A stretch of DNA of 64,000 bases from Sclerotiophoma versabilis (Eukaryota > Ascomycota > Dothideomycetes > Pleosporales > Didymellaceae): assembly GCA_012274445.1 (NCBI GenBank), contig JAAROD010000026.1, forward strand, positions 992,001 to 1,056,000. Reading direction: 5' to 3'. The position numbers and the translations under genes are program-made. Shown in pieces: positions 21,793-32,494 of the stretch. Every line of letters starts with the position of its first letter. The stretch's first letter is position 1. A model generated the notes under the pieces. That model had not been told where the DNA came from, made no database searches, and saw only the letters and a program-made list of their open reading frames with translations.

Positions 21793-22984
21793 ATCAGGAT
21801 ATACAAGCCACCATATCGTCAATCAAAACGTAGATATCGAGGAAATGAAAGTCGATATGATCATGATCTCAAGTGTTGGTGACCAGAGAAACGCGTCGCG
21901 CTCAAGACGCGCTCAAGCGACGAGCGCCGATTACATCACAGTCTACAACCCACACGGCACTTGCTCGACACCCCAATCTGATACTTCTCCCCGACCACAT
22001 CACCGCATCCTGAAACGGTTACAATGGCTTGATTTTGTTCACGGCACCTAAGGAGCTTGTGCATTGTCATTGGCTTTTGCGCAGCTCTGATTGGCTTTCG
22101 TTGACGACATCTGTACGATCTTCACGACATCCATCGACGCAACAATAGCACGTTCTCGACTCGTGAATGTGACACCTCCAGCTTCTTTACCTCTTCCAGC
22201 ATTTTGACCATGCGATATCGCAGGCTATGCTTCTCGTTTCCACAGGGCCAAGCCACGGTGCCTGACGCAATTCCTCAGAGATTGACGTGCCTGCATGGGG
22301 GCATCTTCGTTATCGCAGGCAGCTCAAACTGATGACCGCATTGAAAAACTCATAGAATCTCTTTCAGATAGTCGAATGCGCCCAGTGAGAACTGGGGAAG
22401 GTTACCAGTAAATGCAGATCCTCCGCAAGTTCAACGGTCCGCATCATCGATTCCTTTCCGATTGAGACACAACGTTCAGATTGTACAGATAAGCTACCAT
22501 TTCCGATCAAGTGGCCCATTGGGACCCAAAGGGATGACCGTGGGAGCACTTGCCAACAGGAATCGCGTACGTTTGTGCCGATGCACTCGTCCATTGACAT
22601 GCAGCCAAGCATGCTGGATAAATCCTCCGAGATCCCCCGCTCTTGCTCCATCACTTCGAGCCTTTCTTTTACTAGATTCGTCTCGTAGACCAATCTTCGT
22701 CCAATCGTCGTTGTACCGTTTCTTATCGGGTACAAAATAGTCAAAAGCGTGGCACTTGAGGCTTGCCCTTGGCAGCACACCTTTTCCACTACAAAGATGT
22801 TGTCAGTAAAAGGCATTGTTGCACCATCCTTGGCTGCAAAAATGCTTGAGGGCATCTCCGGTTGTTTATAAGGTCTCTGAGACTTCCGGAGATGTTTACT
22901 TCAGGACCCTAGTTACCTGGCTCGTTTGCGCTATTCTTACCAAACGTTCCCTAGCTGCAATCTCATTCCCGTCTCGCGACGGCT
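21793..22984. other. intergenic region between dioxygenase and transporter
   Basis: About 1.2 kb. Overlapping minus-strand frames (22364-22855 and 22494-22778) are open but carry no recognisable motif. The region likely contains the transporter promoter. I see nothing else. Confidence 0.45.
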
Positions 22985-24922
22985 ATGGCTGCACCTCCAG
23001 TCGACCAGAAGCAGGTACCCGTTACTAATAACGCGGATTCAGCATCCTCCCAGATCTCGAAGCAGGAACGACCAGCGCATGGCTCTTACGAAGATCACCC
23101 GTTTAGCGATCGTGCAACGGCCCAGTACTGGCGGGAGGTCTACAAGAAGGCTGAATATGAGGGACTCCATCGGTTCGATCCGAACTACACATGGTCAGCG
23201 GGGGAAGAGAGAAAGCTTATTCGCAAGGTAATTGCGCCGTCCAGAAGGAAAGAAGAAAGCCTGACAACAACTACAGCTTGACTTCAGAATCACCCTGTGG
23301 GCATGGATGATGTTCGTCTCTCTGGATCTGAATCGCAAAAACATCAATCGAGCGATTTCGGATAATATGCTGGCGGAGCTTGGTGAGCATATCAGTCGTC
23401 TTCGTGGCATAACGAGCTAACGACTCAGGCATGAACACCAATGACTTCAACTACGGGCAGACCGTGCGTTACACCAGATCTCGTATCCAACAATGACTGA
23501 TCTTGGCTAGATCTTCCTTGCTATGTTTCTATTCGCCGAACTACCGAGCGGATTGATCAGCAAGAGGCTTGGAGCTGACAGGTAAGCCTACCGCTAGCGT
23601 AGTCTGAATTGTGAAAGGTTGTGCTAACCAGTCGTTACAGATGGATACCAACCATCATCTGCGCATGGTCGATCGTTAGCGCTTCTCAGTGTGCGATCAG
23701 GACTAAATCGCAGTACTTCGCCATCCGTGCCCTATTGGGCCTCCTAATGGGAGGCTTCATTCCGTGAGTAACTTCTTCGCAGCATCAGAAAATGAGGCTG
23801 ACGAGAGGCCCAGCGATATCGTCCTATGGCTCACATACTTCTTCAAGTCCAATGAGCTTCCAACCCGTCTGGCGTGGTTTTGGACAGCACTGAGCTTCTG
23901 CAACATTGTCGGATCCTTGCTGGCTGCTGGCATTCTGCAGATGCGAGGTCTGCACGGCTGGGGTGGCTGGCAATATTTGTGAGTACAGTATTACAGACTA
24001 TGAGCCCAAGCTGACGCTTTGCAGGTTTTTAATTGAGGGCACTTTAACGTTTGTAATTGGCATCTTCTCATACGTGCTCATGCCAGCTGGCGCTACCCAG
24101 ACTGCAAACTGGTTCCGCGGCAAGAACGGCTGGTTCAACGAGCACGAGGAATACATCCTCGTCAACCGCATCCTGCGCGACGATCCGTCTAAGGGAGACA
24201 TGAACAACAGAACCGGTGTAAGCCTCAGACTATTATGGAAAACCATTACCGACTGGGAGCAGTGGCCGCTATACCTCATCGGCCTCATGGCATACATTCC
24301 CCCCTCGCCTCCAGCCACATACCTCTCCTACATCCTGCGGCAGCTCGGATTCAGCACCTTCCAAGCCAACATGCTGCTAATCCCATCGCAATTCCTCTTC
24401 GCCGTGCAGCTGCTCATCCTAACATGGGTATCCAAGAAGCTCAAAGAGCGGGCCATTGTCTCGAGTATGAGCAACTTCTGGATCTTCCCGTGGTTAGTCG
24501 CGCTCGTCACACTCCCAGCCAACGCCAACCCATGGGTGCGCTACGCGCTGCTCAGCGGCCTGCTGTCATACCCGTACTGCCACGCGATCCTGGTAGGATG
24601 GAACGCGACGAATTCTAATTCGGTGCGCACACGCGCCGTGTCCGCAGCGTTCTACAACATGTTCGTGCAGTCGGGCAATATCATTGCGTCGAATATCTAC
24701 CGCAACGATGACCAGCCGCTGTACCGGCGCGGAAACAAGATCCTGCTTGCTATCTGCAGCGTCAACATCGTGCTATTTTTTCTGGTCAAGGCTTTCTATG
24801 TCTGGCGCAACAAGGTTAGGGACGCGCTGTGGGATGCGATGACGAAGGAGGAGCGTGATGAGTACATCGTGAGCACCAAGGATGAGGGTATGAAGAGGTT
24901 AGATTTTCGGTTTGTGCACTGA
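22985..24922 (+). CDS. SOA1: Soa1-like MFS transporter (anion:cation symporter, sulfur compounds)
   Basis: Major facilitator of the Dal5/ACS family, about 546 aa. Seven exons: 22985-23227, 23277-23382, 23429-23463, 23511-23581, 23641-23763, 23814-23978 and 24025-24922. Landmarks are 'YWREVYKKAEYEGLHRFDP', 'DLNRKNINRAISDN', 'MNTNDFNYGQTIFLAMF', 'ANWFRGKNGWF', 'VNRILRDDPSKGDM', 'SNIYRNDDQPLYRRGNKILL' and the C-terminal 'EGMKRLDFRFVH'. Several of these are shared specifically with yeast Soa1 (Yil166c), which imports sulfate and organic sulfur compounds. About 12 membrane helices are visible. The gene follows the Jlp1-like dioxygenase on the same strand. Transport of sulfonates is inferred from that pairing; the subfamily call is stronger. 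Confidence 0.85.
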
Positions 24923-25387
24923 GGTTGGCCTTGAGGTTGGCATTGAAGTGAAAGGGAGACATGAGGGCAGTTTTGTTCGCAAACATAGCATATTTAGAGA
25001 TGGAAAGACAGTAAACATAATCTAGGTACTTCTAGCTCTCCCTTTCTCTTTTTAAGTCTTACTCTAAGCTAACCAACAATCTAGCAGCAACACGAACTAC
25101 TCAGCGCTAAGCCTATAAAACAGCTCTCTATCTTGTTACAACTCTAAGAATAGCCAAGGCCTAGCTATAGCTCTGAGAAAGCCAGAGTGCTAGTATTATC
25201 ATTTCAAGTAAAAACGCTGCTGATTTCCTCAGCTGCTGCTGCTGCTACAGTCTGTTAGTTTCTATAATAGTTATATTCTAGCATTTTAGTATTTTATATT
25301 TATTACCCAAGTTTAGCATCTTAACACTTTACAAAAGACTATAAGTAAGTAACTGCTATATATATATATTTATAATGCACTATTAAG

Positions 25388-25394
<7 letters not shown>

Positions 25395-25424
<30 letters not shown>
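25395..25424 (+). repeat. (TTAC)n microsatellite
   Basis: Seven to eight perfect TTAC units in the AT-rich spacer. Confidence 0.9.
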
Positions 25425-25631
25425 GCTCTACTTTACATCTATCTTATCCCATTATATCTTAATACTAAAACACGAATAAATAATCAACGTACAAATTCTA
25501 ACAAGACATTAGCAAGATTTTTTTTTACTATAGATTTAATACGCAATTCCAACGCGGGATTTTATTGTGGTTTTTCGCACTAATCCATTCTAAGATTCTA
25601 ATGTGAGGGGTCTACTAACACAATTATATAG

Positions 25632-25666
25632 ATTTTATTTTATTTTATCCTATCCTATTCTATTCT
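25632..25666 (+). repeat. pentanucleotide TTTTA/TCCTA microsatellite
   Basis: Successive five-base units grading from TTTTA to TCCTA to TTCTA. Confidence 0.75.
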
Positions 25667-26027
25667 GTTTTCTCGCAGTGCATACATGTTATATGTACAC
25701 GCGTAGTATGTATGTATGTATACACGTAGTATATATGAATGTAGTAGTGTATGCACGTACATGACCACAACCAGATGCCAATTACAACCACATCACGACC
25801 ACGGGATATGTCAAAACAGGGTAAATAGCGAAAGCAGGTGGGGTATTCTGCTGGAGATGGAAGTGAGTACGACGACAATATCGAGGATGACATCGGAGAT
25901 TAAGACGACAATGACTTGTTTTGATATCGTTCGGGGGGACTTGGCTAGGAACGGGCAATGCAATGCACTCACGATGATTTCGCGATTGCGTTGAGTGCGG
26001 GTTCGAGCGGGATGTAGTGCGTTTGAC

Positions 26028-26073
26028 GTACTACGTACTACGGCTACATACTACACACTACATGCTACATGCT
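26028..26073 (+). repeat. short CTAC-type tandem repeats
   Basis: Imperfect units of TACGTAC, CTACA and CATGCTA type directly abut the stop codon of the Zn2Cys6 gene (26072). Confidence 0.65.
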
Positions 26074-29000
26074 ATGATGTGCTGCCCGGCGGCCCGCCCA
26101 TGTTCAGCAGGATGTCGAGCATATCCATGCCGCCAACATCAGGCCCCATGGCGGTCTGGTTGATCTCGGCGCCCCATTGGTCCAGGAGAGGATCCAGCGG
26201 CAGCGCCAGCCAGTCCTGGTCGTTGTTTGCCCCGCCCCAGCTCGCGCCGCTGTTCGCCCACTGCGACCATGTCCCGTTCGCGTTGCTGCCCCCGTTCGCA
26301 GCGTTGTTTGTGTTGTTGCTGGTTCCGCCGGGCGTGTTGGGATTTGGAAACCCGTTGAAGCCTGGTGGCGGCATGATAGAGATGGAGTTGGAGTTTGGAT
26401 CGTATGGTTCGGCGGAGATGCCCCAGAGGGAGTGCGATATGGGAGTTCCGCGCCCACTTGTGTTGAGGCCGAGAGACGGCGAGCCTGGGACAGACGTCCC
26501 TGTGCCGCTTTGAGAGAAGACCTGCGACGCGGAGCCCATATACGAACCGGCGAGCGGATTGAGTGGGGCTGGGGGCGGCATGAGCGGTGCTTGCACTGGC
26601 GAACGGCTTCCTGCGCGCGATATGCCCGTGCTTCCGTTCGCAGCAAGGCGCACGAACCGACTCCGTATCCTATGCGTCAGTGTCTCAACCAGATCCGCGA
26701 ACCGGTTCCCGACATGCACATCGTCGACGATGCTCGTGCGGAGGGCATCGACCGCGCCCGAGAGTAAAGCGAGAGATACGGCGACGTCTTCTTCTGTTGC
26801 GCCCAGGGCGAAGGTCTTCAGCAGTATGATTGCTACGCTGACAATCCGGAAAAAGGTCCGCACTGGCGCGTGCCGCAGGTAGTCCCCCGGATACAGCCCG
26901 TCGACAACCACCTTGAGCACGTTCCGTGACGCGTCGATGACTTCGTTGATGTAGTGCCGGTCATTAGCATACCATTTTGTCAGGGTGGAAAAGGGGATTG
27001 CGCCGCCATCGCCGGGGCCAGATGTGGTGCCGTTCGTTGGGGTGCGCGCGGTGGAGAGGTTGGCGTGCGTTTGTAAGGGGGTGTTGTGTGTGCAGCGTTC
27101 TACGACGGCTTGCAGTGCTAGAGAGTTTAGGTACACCCGGGTATATTCGAATTCTATAATGAGGACGTGGCGGAGTTGGGTCGGGACTGGGAGGTGTCAG
27201 TGAGGTGGTGTCCAAGGTGATTAGGATGAAGTACCTTGCGAAGCACGATCGAAGCAGTTCTTCCACTCCATCAACGGGGCCTGGAAGAACTTGAGCATGT
27301 CCTCGTATTGCCCTGACTTGAGCAGTTCTCTCGTCTTCCGACGGTTGGAGAAGAGTTTCAGGTTGCCCATCTCCATGACCTTTGCGATGCGCGTCCAAAA
27401 GTCAAGCACCAAGTCCTGCACAGCGTGCCGCTCCTGGTGCGCCACAGACTCAAGAGGCAGCCGCTGGCCATCCTGCGCAGCGCTGGGCCGTGTGCCGAAC
27501 TGCATGGGAGGCGCTTTGATGCCGCTTACGCGCTGCTGGTACAGTTCATTCGGCGTGGGACCGCCCACGAAGTTCTCGTCGCGCTGATCAATCTTCGGCA
27601 GCATCGACGTCAGGCCCAAGCGACCGCTGGTCTGAGTAACGTATATGACAAGCAGGTTTTTGAGGTGGTTCTTCCGTCGAAAGTAGGCCTTCACGGTAGC
27701 ATGAGACAAGTGCTGGTTCGCCTGTTCGAACTCGGACTCGCTCGTCTCGTCAAAGACACCAATCTCGAAGGCGAGGGTGGTGGCGTTGCCGAGCAGCATC
27801 CAACACATGCGGTCGCTGCGCCAGCACGGTTCCAACCAGCTGTCGATGCGCTTGTCACCGACGCCCTTGTACATGTCGGCCTTGGGGCCCTTTTCGTAGT
27901 CGAGATCGTCGGGGAGGACAAGCTCGTCGTCGTCGTCACCGGGCGGGAAGTGCAGAGCGCGCGGGTGCCACTCGGTCAGCAGCATCAGGCTCTCGACCGT
28001 GCCGAGGGTTCGAAGGCCCTTGCGGGAGAGCGGGTTGACGTCGGATCCAGGCTGCTGTCCAGCGCCGCAGAAGCCGCCGCCAAACTGCTCCTGGCCGAAG
28101 ATCATGCGGTCTATCATGCCCTGCAGGTACTTCCATAGCTTCTCGTGGATCAGGTAGGCGCGCGAGGCAGCCCCGGCGTTGGTGGTCCCGCTCGGCTGCG
28201 AGTAGCGGGAGGCGATGGTGAGCAGGGTGATGACCAGCATGGGCTCTTCCTTCAGCAGCTTGCCGTGGAAGGCATGGTCGCGGTAGTCGGGCACGACGAT
28301 GGGCGTCAGCGGGGACAGGTAGGCGTAGAAGTAGTCGATGTAGGCAATGGCCTCCTTGGCCGTCAGCCAGCCGGCGCGCACGAAGCGGAAGCGCGACCAC
28401 GCCTGGAGCGCGTCGTTGAAGGCCGCCTCGTTGGGCGGGTCTGGCAGCACGGGGGGCTGGGGCTGGGGCTGCGGCGGCGGCGGCGGCGGCGGCTGCGTGA
28501 TGGCGGGGTCGACGTTGTCGGCGGCGGCGCGCGAGCTGCTCCTCATGTGCGGGGCCGTCACCTGCGGGCTGGCGGCGAAGTTGGAGCCCGGGGTGCTGCC
28601 CAGGGCCGGGCGCTGCATGCTCGAGGCGCTGGCGGTGCGGTGGTGCATGTCCATGCCGCCGTTGCGGGCGGCCTCGAACAGCAGGTTCAGGGCATCGTGG
28701 CCGCTGTAGATCTCGCCCGTCTGCAGGGTGGCGACGGACTCGTTGTTCACCTTGATGTCCTCCTCGCTGTGCTCAACCGCGGCCATGGAGGCAGACGTCG
28801 TCGGCCGTCGCAGCGGCTCATAGCGGCCGACCGAGCCCCCCGGCGTCAGCGGCTGCGAGACGTAGGCAGCGCCGGTGCTGGCGGGCTCGGGGGGCTCGAT
28901 GTCGCTGGGCCGCGAGCGCTTGCGCGCGTTGCGCAGCTCGTAGTCGTCCTGCTCTTCGGCCTCGTCGCTGCCATCCTGCTTCCTCTTGCGGCGCGTGGCC

Positions 29001-29176
29001 GAGAAGAAGCACTCCTTGCTCTCGCGCCGGCAGCGCACGCACGGCGGGTCGTGCGGGTTGTCGACGGGCCCCAGGTCGCAGCGCACTTTGCGGCGGCGGC
29101 ATGGGATGCAGGCCTGGTAGGTGCGCGTGTGTGACTGCTGCCCTGGGCGCGGTGGAGAGGCGTTGGAGCCAGACAT
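26072..29176 (-). CDS. Zn2Cys6 transcription factor with fungal-specific regulatory domain
   Basis: Two exons (29176-27235 and 27186-26072) encode 1018 aa. The Zn2Cys6 cluster lies at residues 23-56: Cys23, 26, 33, 46, 49 and 56, with a long 12-residue loop in 'CDLGPVDNPHDPPC'. A basic stretch 'TRRKRKQ' follows. A Pro/Gln-rich linker near residue 240 precedes the regulatory domain, which begins around 'WLTAKEAIAYIDYFYAYLSP' and continues through 'LMLLTEWHPRALHFPPG' and 'CWRSDRMCWMLLGNA'. The 48-nt intron joins 'DRASQ|VPTQLRHVLIIEFEY'. The C-terminal tail is Gly/Asn/Ser-rich and acidic at the end, resembling an activation region. It belongs to the War1/PrtT-like group by general look, but the target pathway is unknown. 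Confidence 0.85.
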
Positions 29177-30130
29177 GTCCTGCGCCTGTGGCCTGCGCCT
29201 ATGTACTGGAGTTCGGGTATGTACGCTTTCCGGCGGGTGCAGGCCGCGAGCTCGACTTATATGGCGCTACAACTGCCCTGTACGTAACACCCGGCCGGGC
29301 TGCGATTCTGGGGTAGCCAGTGGGGGAAGGTCGTCGCGTCTGACCCCGCGCTCTTGGACGAGCCGTCTCTCAGCCGCTTCGTCGCGCGTCTCTGGTTGAT
29401 TTTGGCAGCAGCTGGCCAAGTGCTGAGGTGCTGAGCCGCTTGATCACGAGCGGAGCTAACGCTAACGGTAAGCCGCCTGGAGGGGTCTGGCGATAGCCTA
29501 CCACCTATCATCGATTACGACCTGTCACCGATTACCACCTGCCACCCATCACCACCTACCACCCATCACCTGTACCTATCGCAGCTTCGTGCACACATTC
29601 CAATGCTCACCACAGTGCACGCCTCAGTTCCCGTGACCACTTGCCTTCCAACCGCTTCAATGACGCCTCAGTCACTGTTGCTTGGAAAGCGTGCTCGACG
29701 ACATGGTGCCACAGGGAGCCTTCACTCCGCACCCATGACCCTTTTGTGCACCTTTCGTGCACCGTTTCGTGCAACATGCATGTGGCACAGACAAACGTGG
29801 TTGATTACTGTTTCTTCGCTAAAGGCGGGTGTCAGACGTTGCTGCCTCAGATCTATCAAGCCTGCAAGACGATCAGTTTCAAAGACAATCAGGTTCAGAC
29901 AATCAACAATCAGGTTCAAAGACGGCGAGGGATATCAAGATGTATTGAGCATAACCAACATGGCAGCGCTAACCGCCTTCAAATCATCAATCACGAAACA
30001 CAAGGGATATACATAGTCGTAGCCTAAAGCGCACCAGGACAGACCACCTCCTGCGCCACAAGTCTGTCCAGCCCAGTGTCAATGCGGGTAACATTACGCT
30101 GTGGTTGTTGGACTGTTGGCCTGCGGCCGT
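29177..30130. other. intergenic region
   Basis: About 950 nt between the start of the Zn2Cys6 gene and the 3' end of the Mpv17 gene. It contains the 17-nt repeat block at 29497-29575 and short direct repeats (TTTCGTGCA, ATCAGGTTCA) around 29750-29920. I see no supported gene. Confidence 0.5.
29497..29575 (+). repeat. imperfect 17-nt tandem repeat
   Basis: About four diverged copies of a unit close to CCTACCACCCATCACCA, located about 320 nt upstream of the Zn2Cys6 regulator start. Confidence 0.7.
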
Positions 30131-31017
30131 CTAGTAACGCGGGGGCTCACGGGGGTCGCGGCCGTAGTCGTCGCCGGGCCTGGAGCCTGCTTGGCTTCTG
30201 CCACTCGTGTCTTCGTAGTGCTTTCGCCTCAGGGCGGCGAGCCTCTTCTTCTTGGTGTGTGCATTGATGTATGTACCGATGATGAAACCGATGATGTTGA
30301 AGAAGGGCACCCAGGTGGTCTCGGGCAGGAACTGCTGGGCAAAGGCCAGCGAGATGGGCGAAACAACCCAACTGACCTTCATGACGGGCATGAAGCCGGC
30401 CCTGACGGTTGCGCGGACCTGATGGAATGTGCGGGCGCCAGCAATGAGAGCCATGGAAGACAGGTAGACGGCGTTCTGGATAGGCGAGATCTGCAAGCAT
30501 CAGCACAAGCCACACACATGCAACACAAGTACGGGCACTTACGACCAGGTTGCTGACAAGAATCTGCAGGATCTTGGCCTTGACACTCGTGCGGCCCTGG
30601 AAGAGCTTCTGCAGCATGCTGATCAGGACGTGGCCGAGCGGGGCGCTGATGAGAGCACCGTAGATGGCCATCTTGGGCACACGCGAGGTGAAGTAGTGGC
30701 CGCTCTTGCTGCGGTCATGGGCGATCCACGACGCGAGGAACTCCTGCAGGCCGGACAGGGTGCCCGAGGTGAGCATCTTGGTGCGCAGCGGGTTGCTCTG
30801 CAGCTGCTTGAGGTAGGCCTGTCGCGACGCCGGTCAGTCTCCTGCCCACACACGCTTCCCACGGCGCGGCACTCACTGCGAGATAGCCATTGGGGCCGGC
30901 GCCCTTGGTCAGCGCCTCGCCGACATGGTGCAGGAGGTCGTCCTTGCCCTTGCCGCTCACGGCCTCGGCCACTGCGGCCGTCGTCGTCGTCGTCTCCTTC
31001 TCGAACTTGACCGACAT
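30131..31017 (-). CDS. Mpv17/PMP22-family membrane protein
   Basis: Three exons (31017-30877, 30818-30543 and 30490-30131) encode 258 aa. The family is a group of four-helix proteins of the peroxisomal or inner mitochondrial membrane. Family marks are 'YLKQLQSNPLRTKMLTSGTL' at the start of helix 1, 'YGALISAPLGHVLISMLQ' and the C-terminal 'WVPFFNIIGFIIGTYINAHT'. The classical 'W.vWP..Q..NF..vP' phrase appears as 'VVSPISLAFAQQFLPETTW', as in the peroxisomal branch. The N-terminal 40 residues are Thr/Ala-rich and not conserved. The basic, low-complexity C-terminal tail has no SKL signal. Organelle is therefore not certain. Confidence 0.85.
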
Positions 31018-31056
31018 GGCGTCTGGCGGGTATGCGACGGTCGCCGGGCGGGAGGC

Positions 31057-31110
31057 GTGTCTGTGTGTTTGTGTGTTTGTGTGCTTGTGTATCTGCGTGT
31101 GTGTGTGTTT
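31057..31110 (+). repeat. GT-rich simple repeat
   Basis: Alternating GT and GTTT/GTGC units just upstream of the Mpv17-family start codon, CA-rich on the transcript strand. Confidence 0.8.
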
Positions 31111-31416
31111 GGAGGGGAGGCGGCGGTCGCGGGTGGATCTGGGGGAGATGGGGGCACGTCAAGCTCAGGCTGCGTTGTTTACTCCGCGTTGCCGTCCCGA
31201 TTGACGCCAGCCACGCTAAACCCGGCCCACTCTTGCTGCATCTGGCATCTGGCGGCGGACATTCCGGCAGTCAGCGAGACAGCAGACCTCGGTCCTTGGT
31301 TCTCGCCAATGGCTCACGTTTCTTCCTCCTGTCGACATGGGCCCTGGATCTGACCATGCTCGCAGAGTGCACCGAATCGCTGGTGGATGCAGATTCAGCA
31401 GCAACCAACACTGACA

Positions 31417-31440
31417 TTGACCTTGACCTTGACCTTGACC
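31417..31440 (+). repeat. (TTGACC)4 microsatellite
   Basis: Four perfect hexamer units, followed by a partial fifth. Confidence 0.9.
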
Positions 31441-32494
31441 TTGTACTTCCAGCCCGTCTTTAGCGATAGCGGATTCTTGCAGCGTCGGCGGCCGCCGAGC
31501 GGGTGGATACCGCAGAGCTGCGTGCGACTCGAGCGCAAAACCCAGACTCTCAGCACAACCTCGAGGACGCGGTAGGGAATCAAACAACATGGAGACCATA
31601 TTCGTACACACTGGAAGGTCCAGGACGTAGGGTGGAGGCCTTGAGAATGCGTAATCTCGACAACCACCCAGATGCTTAGGGTTCATTTGAGCAACAAGTC
31701 CAGAAGATGCCCATCATCTGATATTCCTGGCTCGTAGACCTACCCGACATGATCCCTTGTCGCGGTAATTGCGTTTTCTTTGGCCCTCACTGCACCTTCG
31801 CAGCATACTTGAGCCTCCACACATGAGCATGATGAAGCCTGTACCTCCCTCAAAAGCCAGGATGACAAGATAAGAGCCAGGGAGCCCTTTACAATGGGCG
31901 CTGCAGGCACTCAGCTTCACACCACCAACATCAACTCGTTGTCGCCATCTGGAGAACACGGTCGATGGAGTGTGCGCACGATCGACGGTTGTGCTACACC
32001 AGCCTTCTCAGCCGACCCAGCCCCATGTCGCTGCTGTTGAACGTCAACTCTCATGCCGCTTTGTCTGCTGCAAGTAATTTTCGCGTCTTAACATGTCTCG
32101 CACGCGTCACCTTGTCGACTTCACTCGGTCGACATGATTTCGAGAGTCACTTTCCGTGCATTTCATCTTTCTTGGCGGCACAAACAGCAGGAGCGACCCA
32201 TGGCTCCGTAGGTTGCAGCATCAGGTGAACACGCACGAGAACACGAGCGTGGACGTGTCGTCACTTTTTGTTCGGTATGTTCTTTGGATCCAAGAGCCTT
32301 GAGGTTGCTTGCTCCCGCTCAAGCCTTTGCATCGCCTGTTGTTGGTCCACTTTCACTCATGCTGCAACGTCCCAATGATAACACTAAACCGCAGGAGGCG
32401 CGCCTGCCCACCGCCCATTCACGTCAATCGTAGAAGTGTCAACACAGCTCTTTCACCTTCTGGGCCTAACATCTCCACCTCATCTCGCCCCACC

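Larger units (their letters stand above)
24923..26071. other. AT-rich intergenic region with simple repeats
   Basis: About 1.15 kb, clearly AT- and TpA-rich from roughly 24960 to 25760. It holds several microsatellites listed separately. It has no open frame with family resemblance and separates the transporter from the 3' end of the Zn2Cys6 gene. Confidence 0.6.
31018..32494. other. intergenic region between divergent genes
   Basis: About 1.5 kb. It contains the GT-rich and TTGACC microsatellites near the Mpv17 gene start. Between 31500 and 32490 there are only short frames without motifs on either strand. Confidence 0.5.

Noticed and set aside
22364..22855. 163-codon minus-strand frame between the dioxygenase and the transporter
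   Set aside because: A second minus-strand frame (22494-22778) competes, and neither resembles a family I know.
28145..29134. 329-codon plus-strand open frame
   Set aside because: Shadow of the Zn2Cys6 regulator on the opposite strand, with low-complexity Gly/Arg/Val content.
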